In this document: positions 13,838-19,954 of the stretch, in pieces
Position numbering within the stretch: position 1 is the stretch's first letter
Layout: each line of letters opens with the position of its first letter
Source of the DNA: an uncultured Oscillospiraceae bacterium
GTDB taxonomy: Bacteria; Bacillota; Clostridia; Oscillospirales; Acutalibacteraceae
DNA: 19,954 nt
Direction of reading: 5' to 3'
Assembly: GCA_902478455.1 (NCBI GenBank)
Contig: CABSLJ010000019.1
Span: forward strand, 1 to 19,954
The notes under the pieces: model-generated
The model's input: only the letters and a program-made list of their open reading frames with translations
The model's database searches: none
What the model was told of the DNA's origin: nothing
Translations under genes and position numbers: made by a program

Positions 13838-14485
13838 ATGCTGCAAGTGGAAGTCTATGTGGTCGGACCGGTGTCGACCAATTGTTATCTCATCAGCGAC
13901 GAGGAGACCGGCCGGTGCGCCCTGATCGATCCGGGCGCCAACTCGTCCGCTCTGGAAAGCGCCGTCCGTGCAAGAGGCGTGCGCCGCTTTGATTATATTC
14001 TGCTGACCCACGGCCATTTTGACCACATCGGCGCAGTGGACTACTACAGGGAACTCACGGGCGCAAAGATGGCACTCTACCGTGGGGAGGAATCCTTCCT
14101 GCGGGACGGCTCGCTCAACCTTTCCGCCTCCTTCGGCATGCCTCTGCCGCCCGTACAGGCGGACCTTCTGCTCGAAGACGGAGAATCCCTCTTTCTCGGA
14201 AAAACCGAAATCCGCCTGATCCACACGCCGGGGCATACCGCGGGGAGCTGCTGCTATCTCGCGGGTAATCTCCTCTTTTCGGGCGATACTCTGTTTTTGC
14301 TTTCAGCCGGGCGGACCGATTTTGCCACGGGGGACGAGCCGACTCTGCGGGCCTCCCTTCAGAAGCTCTTCGCCCTCCCGGGCGACGCCGCCGTCTATCC
14401 CGGTCACGATGAGCAGACCACCCTGCGCTTTGAGCGGGAAAACAATCCATATGCAGGAAGTCGCAATTATGATTATTTTGATTGA
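13838..14485 (+). CDS. MBL-fold metallo-hydrolase, glyoxalase II-like
   Basis: The protein has 215 residues of metallo-beta-lactamase fold with a two-metal site. HGHFDH is at 58-63, with further ligands in HTPGHTAGS, FSGDTLF and YPGHDEQTT. The compact size and YPGHDEQT end match the YcbL/short glyoxalase-II-like group, whose physiological substrates are mostly unproven; lactoylglutathione-like thioesters are one possibility. ATG 13838 is seven bases after AAGGAG. The longer in-frame ORF from 13805 covers the hairpin and has no ribosome site. It overlaps hemZ by 17 bases. The same hydrolase sits between dtd and hemZ in many Clostridia. Confidence 0.9.
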   Translation: MLQVEVYVVGPVSTNCYLISDEETGRCALIDPGANSSALESAVRARGVRRFDYILLTHGHFDHIGAVDYYRELTGAKMALYRGEESFLRDGSLNLSASFGMPLPPVQADLLLEDGESLFLGKTEIRLIHTPGHTAGSCCYLAGNLLFSGDTLFLLSAGRTDFATGDEPTLRASLQKLFALPGDAAVYPGHDEQTTLRFERENNPYAGSRNYDYFD

Positions 14486-15992
14486 AAACCACCCCTTCGC
14501 CTATGAAATGGAAAATCTCTGCCGTGTCTTTTTCCCTAATGAGAAATTTACCATCGTGCGGGAAGCGCCGGAGCAGGGGGAAGAGGATCTGGTCCGCACC
14601 GGCCGGAGGGCCGAAGCGGACGGCGTGCGGCTGTCTGCAGGCGTGCGTCTGTCCGGCCGTCCGTTCCGGACGGCGGAGGCCTTTCTCCCGGACGATACGG
14701 AGGAGCTGGAAGCGGAATGCGAGCGGACGCTCGCCGTTTTGCTTTTCGGGCTGTTGAAGGAGCTGACCGGCGTCACCCCTTCCTGGGGAATTCTCACCGG
14801 CGTGCGGCCCATCAAGCTGCTGCGCCGGCTGACCCAAGAAGCGGGGGAGGCGGAGGCCGCGGATTATTTCCGGGAGAAGCTGCTTGTATCGCAGGAAAAG
14901 ACCGCACTGGCCCTGACCACCATGCGGTGCGAACAGGAAATCTTGTCCCTCTCCCGCAGGGATTCCTACAGCCTTTACATCTCCATTCCCTTCTGTCCCA
15001 CGCGGTGCGCCTACTGCTCCTTTGTCTCCCAGTCGGTCGAAAAGGCGGCGCGTCTCATGCCGGACTATGTGGAAAAGCTGTGCTGGGAGCTGGAAGCCGC
15101 CGCTTCGCTTGCGCGCGCCTACGGCCTGCGGCTGGAGACCGTCTACATAGGCGGCGGTACGCCGACCACCCTGACCGCCGGCCAGCTGGAACGGCTGATC
15201 GGCGCGGTGCGCGCTCATTTTGATCCGGACAGCGCCCGGGAGTTCACCGTGGAGGCCGGCCGCCCGGACACCATCACGCCCGACAAGCTCGCAGTGATGA
15301 AGGCGGGCGGCGTGACCCGCATCAGCATCAATCCCCAGACCCTCAACGACGGCGTACTCGAGACCATCGGCCGCAGGCACACCAGCGCGCAGACGCTGGA
15401 GGCCTTCGCCATGGCGCGCGACGCCGGTTTTGACAACATCAACATGGACCTCATTGCCGGACTGCCCGGCGAACCGTTTGAAAGCTTTGAACGGACGCTG
15501 TCCAAAATTCTCGCCCTCTCTCCGGAGAGCGTCACCATCCACACCCTCGCGATGAAACGCTCCTCCCGCCTGACGCAGGAGGGACAAGCTCTCTACCGCA
15601 AAGACTGCGAGGAGGCGGAGAAGATGCTCGCTTACGCCCGGGAGCGCCTCCTTGCCCGGGATTATCTGCCCTATTACCTTTACCGCCAGAGCCGCATGGT
15701 GGGCAATCTCGAAAACGTCGGCTGGGCGAAAAGGGGATATGAGGGGCTGTACAACGTTTATGTGATGGATGAAACCCACACCGTGCTCGGCTGCGGGGCG
15801 GGCGCCGTCAGCAAGATCAAGGAGCCGGGCGGGGAACAGCTCGACCGTGTGTTTAACTTTAAGTTTCCCTATGAATACCTTTCCCGCTTTGAGGAAATGC
15901 TTCAAAGGAAAGAGGAGGCCGCGGGCTATCTCGGCCGCTATTTTTCCGGACAGCCCGCTGAAACGGAAGCGGGATGCCCGTCTGCGACGTGA
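14469..15992 (+). CDS. hemZ: HemZ-type radical SAM protein, coproporphyrinogen dehydrogenase-like
   Basis: This 507-residue radical SAM enzyme has the [4Fe-4S] cysteines C176, C180 and C183 in IPFCPTRCAYCSF. It also has the SAM-contact YIGGGTPTTL and the HemN/HemW-like INMDLIAGLPGE. The N-terminal extension of about 165 residues before the radical SAM core, with GILTGVRPIKL, separates HemZ from HemN and HemW. HemZ is annotated as oxygen-independent coproporphyrinogen III oxidase, but many gut Clostridia carry it without a full haem pathway, and no other haem gene is visible here. ATG 14469 follows AGGAAG (14455-14460) inside the end of the MBL gene. The extra residues from the in-frame start at 14322 are out of family. 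Confidence 0.93.
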   Translation: MIILIENHPFAYEMENLCRVFFPNEKFTIVREAPEQGEEDLVRTGRRAEADGVRLSAGVRLSGRPFRTAEAFLPDDTEELEAECERTLAVLLFGLLKELTGVTPSWGILTGVRPIKLLRRLTQEAGEAEAADYFREKLLVSQEKTALALTTMRCEQEILSLSRRDSYSLYISIPFCPTRCAYCSFVSQSVEKAARLMPDYVEKLCWELEAAASLARAYGLRLETVYIGGGTPTTLTAGQLERLIGAVRAHFDPDSAREFTVEAGRPDTITPDKLAVMKAGGVTRISINPQTLNDGVLETIGRRHTSAQTLEAFAMARDAGFDNINMDLIAGLPGEPFESFERTLSKILALSPESVTIHTLAMKRSSRLTQEGQALYRKDCEEAEKMLAYARERLLARDYLPYYLYRQSRMVGNLENVGWAKRGYEGLYNVYVMDETHTVLGCGAGAVSKIKEPGGEQLDRVFNFKFPYEYLSRFEEMLQRKEEAAGYLGRYFSGQPAETEAGCPSAT

Positions 15993-16099
15993 CAATCGTC
16001 TGTCATGTTCCCGGCTTTCCCGCATACAATGAGAGGTAGCGTCGGATGATTTTCCGCCGGACAAAACAGCGCGTTCACAGCCGGGGAAAGGAGCAAAGC

Positions 16100-17047
16100 A
16101 TGATTCATTCCTATTTAAAATTTACCGATCACCTCGAGCAGATCAATGCTTATGCCAAAGCAAGACCTGAATCTTTTATCCGCCGGGTGGAGGAATCCTT
16201 TCAGGAGAGCGTCCGCGAGGTTGCGGACGCCGTTGAAGCCTCTGGCGGCGCCTGTAAAGTGATAATGCTTTCCGGTCCTTCGGCGAGCGGAAAGACGACC
16301 ACCGCCCGCAAGGTGATGGAAGAACTGGAAAAGCGCGGTTTCGGCGCTGTGACCATCTCACTGGATGATTTTTATCTGGGCGAGGGCAAAGCGCCGCGCC
16401 TGCCGAGCGGGGAACACGATTATGAGTCGGTTCACGCGCTCGACGTTCCCGAAATTGAACGCTGTCTGCTTTCCCTGATGCTAAACGGCGCCTGCGACAT
16501 GCCGGTGTTTGACTTTCCCGCCCGCCGGCCCTCCCCGGAACGCCGCCATGTGGAGCTGGGGGAGAGGGATATCGCCGTGGTGGAGGGAATCCATGCACTC
16601 AATCCCCTCATCACCGAACATCTGCCCGAGCAGGGGATGCTCAAGCTCTACATCAGCGTCAAGCAGGGACTCAAAGACGCCGACGGAGAGGTGCTCTCCC
16701 ATCAGGACATCCGCCTGATCCGCCGGGTGGTGCGGGACTACCAGTACCGCGGCGCTCTGCCGGAGGAAAGCCTGGCCATGTGGGACGCTGTCTGTGCAGG
16801 GGAACGGCGCTACATTCAGCCCTTCAAGCGCACAAGCGATCAAACGATCAATTCCATCCACATCTATGAACCCTGTGTCTTCCGCGCGATTGCCACGCCG
16901 CTTTTCGCCATGATCCCGGCGGAATCGCCGCACGCCCCACTCGCGCAGCGCCTGATCAGCGCCCTTCAACGCTTTGAACCGATTGAAAATGCCCTGGTTC
17001 CCGCCAATTCTCTGCTGCGTGAATTCCTCGGCGGCGGAATTTATTAA
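16100..17047 (+). CDS. Nucleoside (uridine) kinase-like P-loop protein
   Basis: A 315-residue P-loop kinase of the phosphoribulokinase/uridine kinase family, which moves the ATP gamma-phosphate to a nucleoside-like substrate. It shows Walker A GPSASGKT (59-66), SLDDFYLGEG with the catalytic-type aspartates (about 88-96), the YESVHALDVPE segment, and VVEGIHALNP (Walker B/lid region). Many clostridial relatives have an N-terminal TGS and threonyl-tRNA-synthetase-like domain of about 250 residues. This protein lacks it, starting only about 50 residues before the P-loop. ATG 16100 lies eight bases after AAAGGAG (16087-16092 region); the in-frame start at 16046 has no ribosome site. It follows hemZ by 107 bases with only a weak promoter-like TACAAT (16025-16030), so it may be read through from recJ. 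Confidence 0.85.
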   Translation: MIHSYLKFTDHLEQINAYAKARPESFIRRVEESFQESVREVADAVEASGGACKVIMLSGPSASGKTTTARKVMEELEKRGFGAVTISLDDFYLGEGKAPRLPSGEHDYESVHALDVPEIERCLLSLMLNGACDMPVFDFPARRPSPERRHVELGERDIAVVEGIHALNPLITEHLPEQGMLKLYISVKQGLKDADGEVLSHQDIRLIRRVVRDYQYRGALPEESLAMWDAVCAGERRYIQPFKRTSDQTINSIHIYEPCVFRAIATPLFAMIPAESPHAPLAQRLISALQRFEPIENALVPANSLLREFLGGGIY

Positions 17048-17079
17048 CAAAGAGTTCATGATTGCGGATACTCCCCCTG

Positions 17080-17108
17080 TTGAAACACGCATTTGAAGGT
17101 GCTATAAT
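17080..17108 (+). promoter_or_regulatory. Near-consensus extended -10 promoter
   Basis: TTGAAA (17080-17085), 17 bases, then TATAAT (17103-17108) with TG at 17100-17101. It is the best promoter in the window. It drives the short zinc-ribbon gene that starts about 62 bases downstream of the predicted start site. Confidence 0.9.
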
Positions 17109-17176
17109 AAACCCAACAGAAGTGTTTGTTGACGCCCTGCGTATTTCCGTTTTACAAATCGGGAGGAGTGGATTTT

Positions 17177-17542
17177 ATGGGACTGTTTGAAGATGTCGTT
17201 GTCAATGCGAAATCCGCCGTCACTGTTGTCGGCAAAAAGGCCGGGCAAATTGTCGATATTTCCAAGCTTCGCATCACTGCCGCTGACCTGAACAATGAGA
17301 TTTCCAAGCGGTTTGAAGCGCTCGGCCGCGTGACCTATGACGCGCAGAAGACGGAGAATGCCTCCAGCGAGCTGATCGCCGAATGCGTCGCCGCCATCGA
17401 CGAACTCTATGAGCAGCTTGACGCGGTCCATGAGCAGATCGCCGCGCTCAGAAAGCGCATCAAGTGCAAAGAATGCGGATATGAAAACGCGCAGGACGCC
17501 GTTTATTGCAACAAGTGCGGCGCCAAGTTGGGCGATGAATAA
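17177..17542 (+). CDS. Small coiled-coil protein with C-terminal zinc ribbon
   Basis: I know no named function. Of 121 residues, an N-terminal helix MGLFEDVVVNAKSA is followed by VVGKKAGQIVDISKLRI, a long helical, coiled-coil-like stretch (about 35-95), and a zinc ribbon with cysteines 97, 100, 111 and 114 (CKEC...CNKC). Such small zinc-ribbon proteins are common in Clostridia and usually annotated as hypothetical or zinc-ribbon domain-containing. GGAGGAG (17162-17168) sits before ATG 17177. The upstream in-frame start at 17126 lacks a ribosome site. With its own near-consensus promoter and terminator it is monocistronic and probably well expressed. The lack of transmembrane segments suggests a cytosolic protein. 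Confidence 0.85.
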   Translation: MGLFEDVVVNAKSAVTVVGKKAGQIVDISKLRITAADLNNEISKRFEALGRVTYDAQKTENASSELIAECVAAIDELYEQLDAVHEQIAALRKRIKCKECGYENAQDAVYCNKCGAKLGDE

Positions 17543-17565
17543 AGTGGCGGACAAGTGACAATAAG

Positions 17566-17600
17566 AGAAGAGGGGTGAAGAACCCCTCTTCTTCTGTTTC
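17566..17600 (+). terminator. Terminator of the zinc-ribbon gene
   Basis: AGAAGAGGGGT (17566-17576) pairs perfectly with 17582-17592 around a five-base loop, followed by TCTGTTT. The tail is only moderately T-rich, but the stem is strong and sits 23 bases after the stop. Confidence 0.8.
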
Positions 17601-17656
17601 CAGCGGACACACTTCCCCTGCGGACCGGGAATTTTGTCGCAACAAGAGGCTGTTTC

Positions 17657-17709
17657 TTGAAAAATATTCCCGAAGGCTGTACATATGGAATTATTTGGGG
17701 TAATATAAT
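17657..17709 (+). promoter_or_regulatory. Promoter region of the flippase-mazG unit
   Basis: Two overlapping possibilities are visible. TTGAAA (17657-17662) is followed after 17 bases by TACATA (17680-17685). A perfect TATAAT (17704-17709) stands without a good -35. The surroundings are markedly AT-rich compared with the genes. One of these probably starts the flippase transcript. A sporulation sigma factor was considered but no matching pair of boxes was recognised. Confidence 0.45.
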
Positions 17710-17744
17710 GTTTTGTATGTATCTGTAAGATTGGATGTGTTGGA

Positions 17745-19499
17745 ATGAAACGAAGAGCCGGCAGCAAGAGGGGGCAGACCTTCCTCCAGGGCGCGATGAT
17801 CCTGACGGCCAGCATGGGCATCGTCAAGGTGATCGGCGCTTTCTTCAAGCTCCCGCTCGCGGGTCTCCTGGGAGGCGAAGGATACGGTTATTTCCTCTCA
17901 GCCTACAATCTTTATAATCCGATTTTTACCCTGGCGAGCGCCGGATTTCCGATTGCGATCTCGCGCATGATCTCCGAAAGCATCGCGCGCAAGCGTTTCC
18001 GGGACGTCCGCCAGATTCACCGTGTCTCTATCCCGATTTTCCTGGTGACGGGCGGCGTAGGCTTCCTGCTGATGTTCGGCGGGGCTTTCCTGTATGTAAA
18101 GATCATCGATGCGCCCGGCGCGCTCTACGCCATGCTGGCGCTTTCGCCCACGATCCTGTTCGCCTGCCTGATGTCCATCTACCGGGGTTACTATGAGGGC
18201 ATGCGCAACATGGTTCCTACCGCCATCTCGGAGGTCATCGAGGCGCTGTGCAAGCTGATTCTGGGGCTTGCCTTCTGTTCGGGCATCATCACCGCCGGTA
18301 TGAACGAGTACTACGCCTCCGGCACGGTGTGGGGAACTCCCTATAACACGGAGGAACTCGCCCGCGCCGCAACCATGCCCTACGCTGCGGCGGGCGCGAT
18401 TCTGGGCATCACCATCGGCTCGCTCGGCGGCTTCCTCTTCCTTCTGATGCGCCATAAGGTCAGGGGGGACGGCATCACCCGCGAGGAACTCATGCAGTCG
18501 CCGCGCGCGCGCTCCGGCAGAGCAACCTTCCATTCCCTCATCCGCATCGCTGTGCCGGTCGGTATCGGCGCGCTCATTTTAAATCTCGCCGGGTTTATCG
18601 ACGCCACCCTCATCCAGCAGCGGCTTTCCAGCATCATGGACTCCAGTTCCGAAACGCTGCTCAAGCTTTACAAGGGTCTGATTCCGCAGGAGACCATCGA
18701 TTCCGGGAAGGTCCACACCTATCTGTACGGCTGCTACGGCTATGCCGGCAACATCATGATGATTATCCCGGCCATCACCCAGACCTTCGGCATCAGCGCT
18801 CTGCCCACCGTTACGGCGGCGTGGACCAGCGGCGTGCATAAGGAGCTGAAAAAGAGCGTGGAAGCGGTGCTGCGCATTTCCGCTCTCTTTACCATCCCGG
18901 CGGGGCTGGGCATCGCCTTCCTCTCTCAGCCCATCCTGAATCTCCTCTACGGCAGCAGTCCGAACGAGGTGACCATCGCCGCTCCTGTTCTGGTTGTTAT
19001 GGGCTTCGGCGCCATTTTCTCGGCCATCAGCACCCCGCTTTGCAGTATGCTGCAGGCGGTCGGCAGGGTTGACCTGCCGGTCAAGCTGCTGACCATCGGA
19101 CTGGCGGTCAAAGTTCTGCTCAATTACACCCTGGTCGGTATTCCGGAGGTCAACATCCAGGGGGCCAGCGCGGGCACGCTTGTGTGCTACGCCTTTGTCA
19201 CCGTAGCCGCCCTCTTCTTTCTGTGCCGGGAGACCAAGATCATCCCCAATTTTGTTTCTGTTTTCCTCAAGCCTCTCCTGGCGGGACTGCTGTGCGCGGT
19301 TGCGGCGTATGCCTCACAGGGGCTCCTCGCTCTGGTAATAAATGCCAAGATTGCGACCTTGATTGCGATCTGTCTCGCGGTTTTGGTCTATATCATCGCC
19401 CTTTTCGCGCTGCGCGCCATCAACAAGGACGACGTGCTGATGCTGCCAAAGGGTCAAAAAATTGCAAAAATACTTGAAAAGCGCAATTGGATAGGGTAG
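17745..19499 (+). CDS. SpoVB/YabM-like MOP-superfamily lipid flippase
   Basis: A 584-residue integral membrane protein with about fourteen helices, of the polysaccharide biosynthesis (MATE/MOP, MurJ-related) superfamily that flips lipid-linked sugars or wall precursors across the membrane. Typical points are the positive N-terminus, then KVIGAFFKLPLAGLLG, GYGYFLSAYNLYNP, ASAGFPIAISRMISE, IYRGYYEGMRNMVPTAISE and the later YGCYGYAGNIMMIIPAITQTFGISALPT. SpoVB acts in spore cortex formation. The neighbour mazG recalls B. subtilis yabM-yabN, so the YabM relationship is at least as likely. The start ATG 17745 has only a weak ribosome site (GGATG...GGA upstream). It is longer than the B. subtilis proteins, mostly through extra C-terminal helices and loops. 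The substrate is not readable from sequence. Confidence 0.9.
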   Translation: MKRRAGSKRGQTFLQGAMILTASMGIVKVIGAFFKLPLAGLLGGEGYGYFLSAYNLYNPIFTLASAGFPIAISRMISESIARKRFRDVRQIHRVSIPIFLVTGGVGFLLMFGGAFLYVKIIDAPGALYAMLALSPTILFACLMSIYRGYYEGMRNMVPTAISEVIEALCKLILGLAFCSGIITAGMNEYYASGTVWGTPYNTEELARAATMPYAAAGAILGITIGSLGGFLFLLMRHKVRGDGITREELMQSPRARSGRATFHSLIRIAVPVGIGALILNLAGFIDATLIQQRLSSIMDSSSETLLKLYKGLIPQETIDSGKVHTYLYGCYGYAGNIMMIIPAITQTFGISALPTVTAAWTSGVHKELKKSVEAVLRISALFTIPAGLGIAFLSQPILNLLYGSSPNEVTIAAPVLVVMGFGAIFSAISTPLCSMLQAVGRVDLPVKLLTIGLAVKVLLNYTLVGIPEVNIQGASAGTLVCYAFVTVAALFFLCRETKIIPNFVSVFLKPLLAGLLCAVAAYASQGLLALVINAKIATLIAICLAVLVYIIALFALRAINKDDVLMLPKGQKIAKILEKRNWIG

Positions 19500-19506
19500 A
19501 ATAGAC

Positions 19507-19527
19507 CCAGGTTTTGCGCAATCCTGG
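19507..19527 (+). other. 21-base near-palindrome before mazG
   Basis: CCAGG (19507-19511) and CCTGG (19523-19527) flank the self-complementary TTGCGCAA (19514-19521). It could be a small hairpin or an operator in the 45-base gap between the flippase and mazG. There is no T-run, so termination is unlikely. Confidence 0.35.
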
Positions 19528-19544
19528 AGAGAAAGGTTTTTTTC

Positions 19545-19954
19545 ATGGATGTTAAAGTGGATTCCAAGTCAAAATATACTGTGGAGGACCTGCTCTCCAT
19601 CATGAAAATGCTGCGCGCTCCCGGCGGCTGCCCCTGGGACAGGGAACAGACGCACGAGAGCATCCGCATGAATTTCATTGAAGAGACCTACGAGGCGGTG
19701 GAGGCGATTGACCTGAACGATTCCAAGCTGCTCTGTGAGGAGCTGGGAGACGTTCTGCTGCAGATCGTATTTCATTCCGAAATGGAAGAAGAGAAGGGGT
19801 CGTTCGATTTTTCCGATGTGGTCGACGGCATCTGCCGCAAGCTGATTGTGCGCCATCCTCATGTGTTTTCCGACGTCGTGGCCAACACGAGCGAAGAGGT
19901 GCTGCGCAACTGGGACACCATCAAGATGCGCACCAAGGCGCAGAAGACACAGAC
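19545..19954 (+). CDS. mazG: MazG, nucleoside triphosphate pyrophosphohydrolase (5' part)
   Basis: MazG hydrolyses NTPs and dNTPs, especially abnormal ones, to the monophosphate and pyrophosphate. The first 136 residues are visible; the frame stays open to the window edge. Motifs are GGCPWDREQTHESI, the metal-binding EETYEAVEAID and EELGDVLLQIVFH (ExxE...ExxD pattern), then RKLIVRHPHVF and NWDTIK. The protein starts directly with MazG, without the N-terminal methylase-like domain of B. subtilis YabN, so it is like the short E. coli form. ATG 19545 lies eight bases after AAAGG (19532-19536). It follows the flippase by 45 bases and is probably co-transcribed. Confidence 0.95.
   Translation, partial: MDVKVDSKSKYTVEDLLSIMKMLRAPGGCPWDREQTHESIRMNFIEETYEAVEAIDLNDSKLLCEELGDVLLQIVFHSEMEEEKGSFDFSDVVDGICRKLIVRHPHVFSDVVANTSEEVLRNWDTIKMRTKAQKTQ

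Noticed and set aside
14115..16064. Very long open frame on the - strand opposite the MBL, hemZ and kinase start
   Set aside because: It is the mirror of GC-rich codons in hemZ. The + strand carries clear catalytic motifs and ribosome sites, and the - frame has no recognisable domain.
1..19954. CRISPR arrays, insertion sequences, prophage or toxin-antitoxin genes
   Set aside because: No regularly spaced repeats, transposase or integrase motifs or terminal inverted repeats were seen. Composition is even and the genes are core housekeeping ones.

Overview
This is a chromosomal window from what looks like a clostridial Bacillota, probably near the Oscillospiraceae/Ruminococcaceae. That placement is inference. 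It rests on gene order (recJ-rsh-dtd-MBL-hemZ, cdaA-cdaR, flippase-mazG), strong AGGAGG-type ribosome sites, AT-rich extended -10 promoters between GC-rich genes, and CdaA, HemZ and SpoVB-like proteins. All sixteen supported genes lie on the + strand. The first (uvrA) and last (mazG) are cut by the window edges. I see no tRNA, rRNA, insertion sequence, phage gene or CRISPR array.

Layout. 1-660: the 3' end of uvrA and its palindromic terminator. 661-2217: a structured leader, then a translationally coupled pair, a DUF3343 putative Se/S carrier and a class-V cysteine desulfurase/selenocysteine lyase-like enzyme. 2218-4652: promoter, a multi-hairpin leader, cdaA (c-di-AMP synthase), cdaR (its YbbR-domain regulator) and a strong terminator; glmM, the usual third partner, is absent. 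4653-5440: a membrane protein with a winged-helix-like segment and a zinc ribbon, then a structured gap. 5441-8674: a strong promoter drives an FAD-dependent amine-oxidase-like protein overlapped by a polytopic GT-C-like glycosyltransferase. 8675-9063: a 389-base gap with hairpins, a terminator/attenuator-like element and the recJ promoter. 9064-15992: a tight housekeeping operon of recJ, the bifunctional (p)ppGpp enzyme rsh, dtd, an MBL hydrolase and hemZ. 16100-17047: a nucleoside-kinase-like protein. 17048-17605: a zinc-ribbon/coiled-coil protein with its own near-consensus promoter and terminator. 17606-19954: a SpoVB/YabM-like lipid flippase followed by mazG.

Functionally the window joins DNA repair (UvrA, RecJ), two nucleotide second messengers (c-di-AMP by CdaA/CdaR, (p)ppGpp by Rsh), quality control (Dtd for D-aminoacyl-tRNA, MazG for abnormal NTPs), Se/S handling and envelope glycan assembly. 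Most of it is core genome. I found no convincing large undescribed system. The best leads are the structured RNA leader between the cdaA promoter and start codon, the DUF3343/desulfurase pair with its own folded leader, the FAD-enzyme/GT-C pair, and a 16-base sequence repeated exactly upstream of two unrelated strong promoters.
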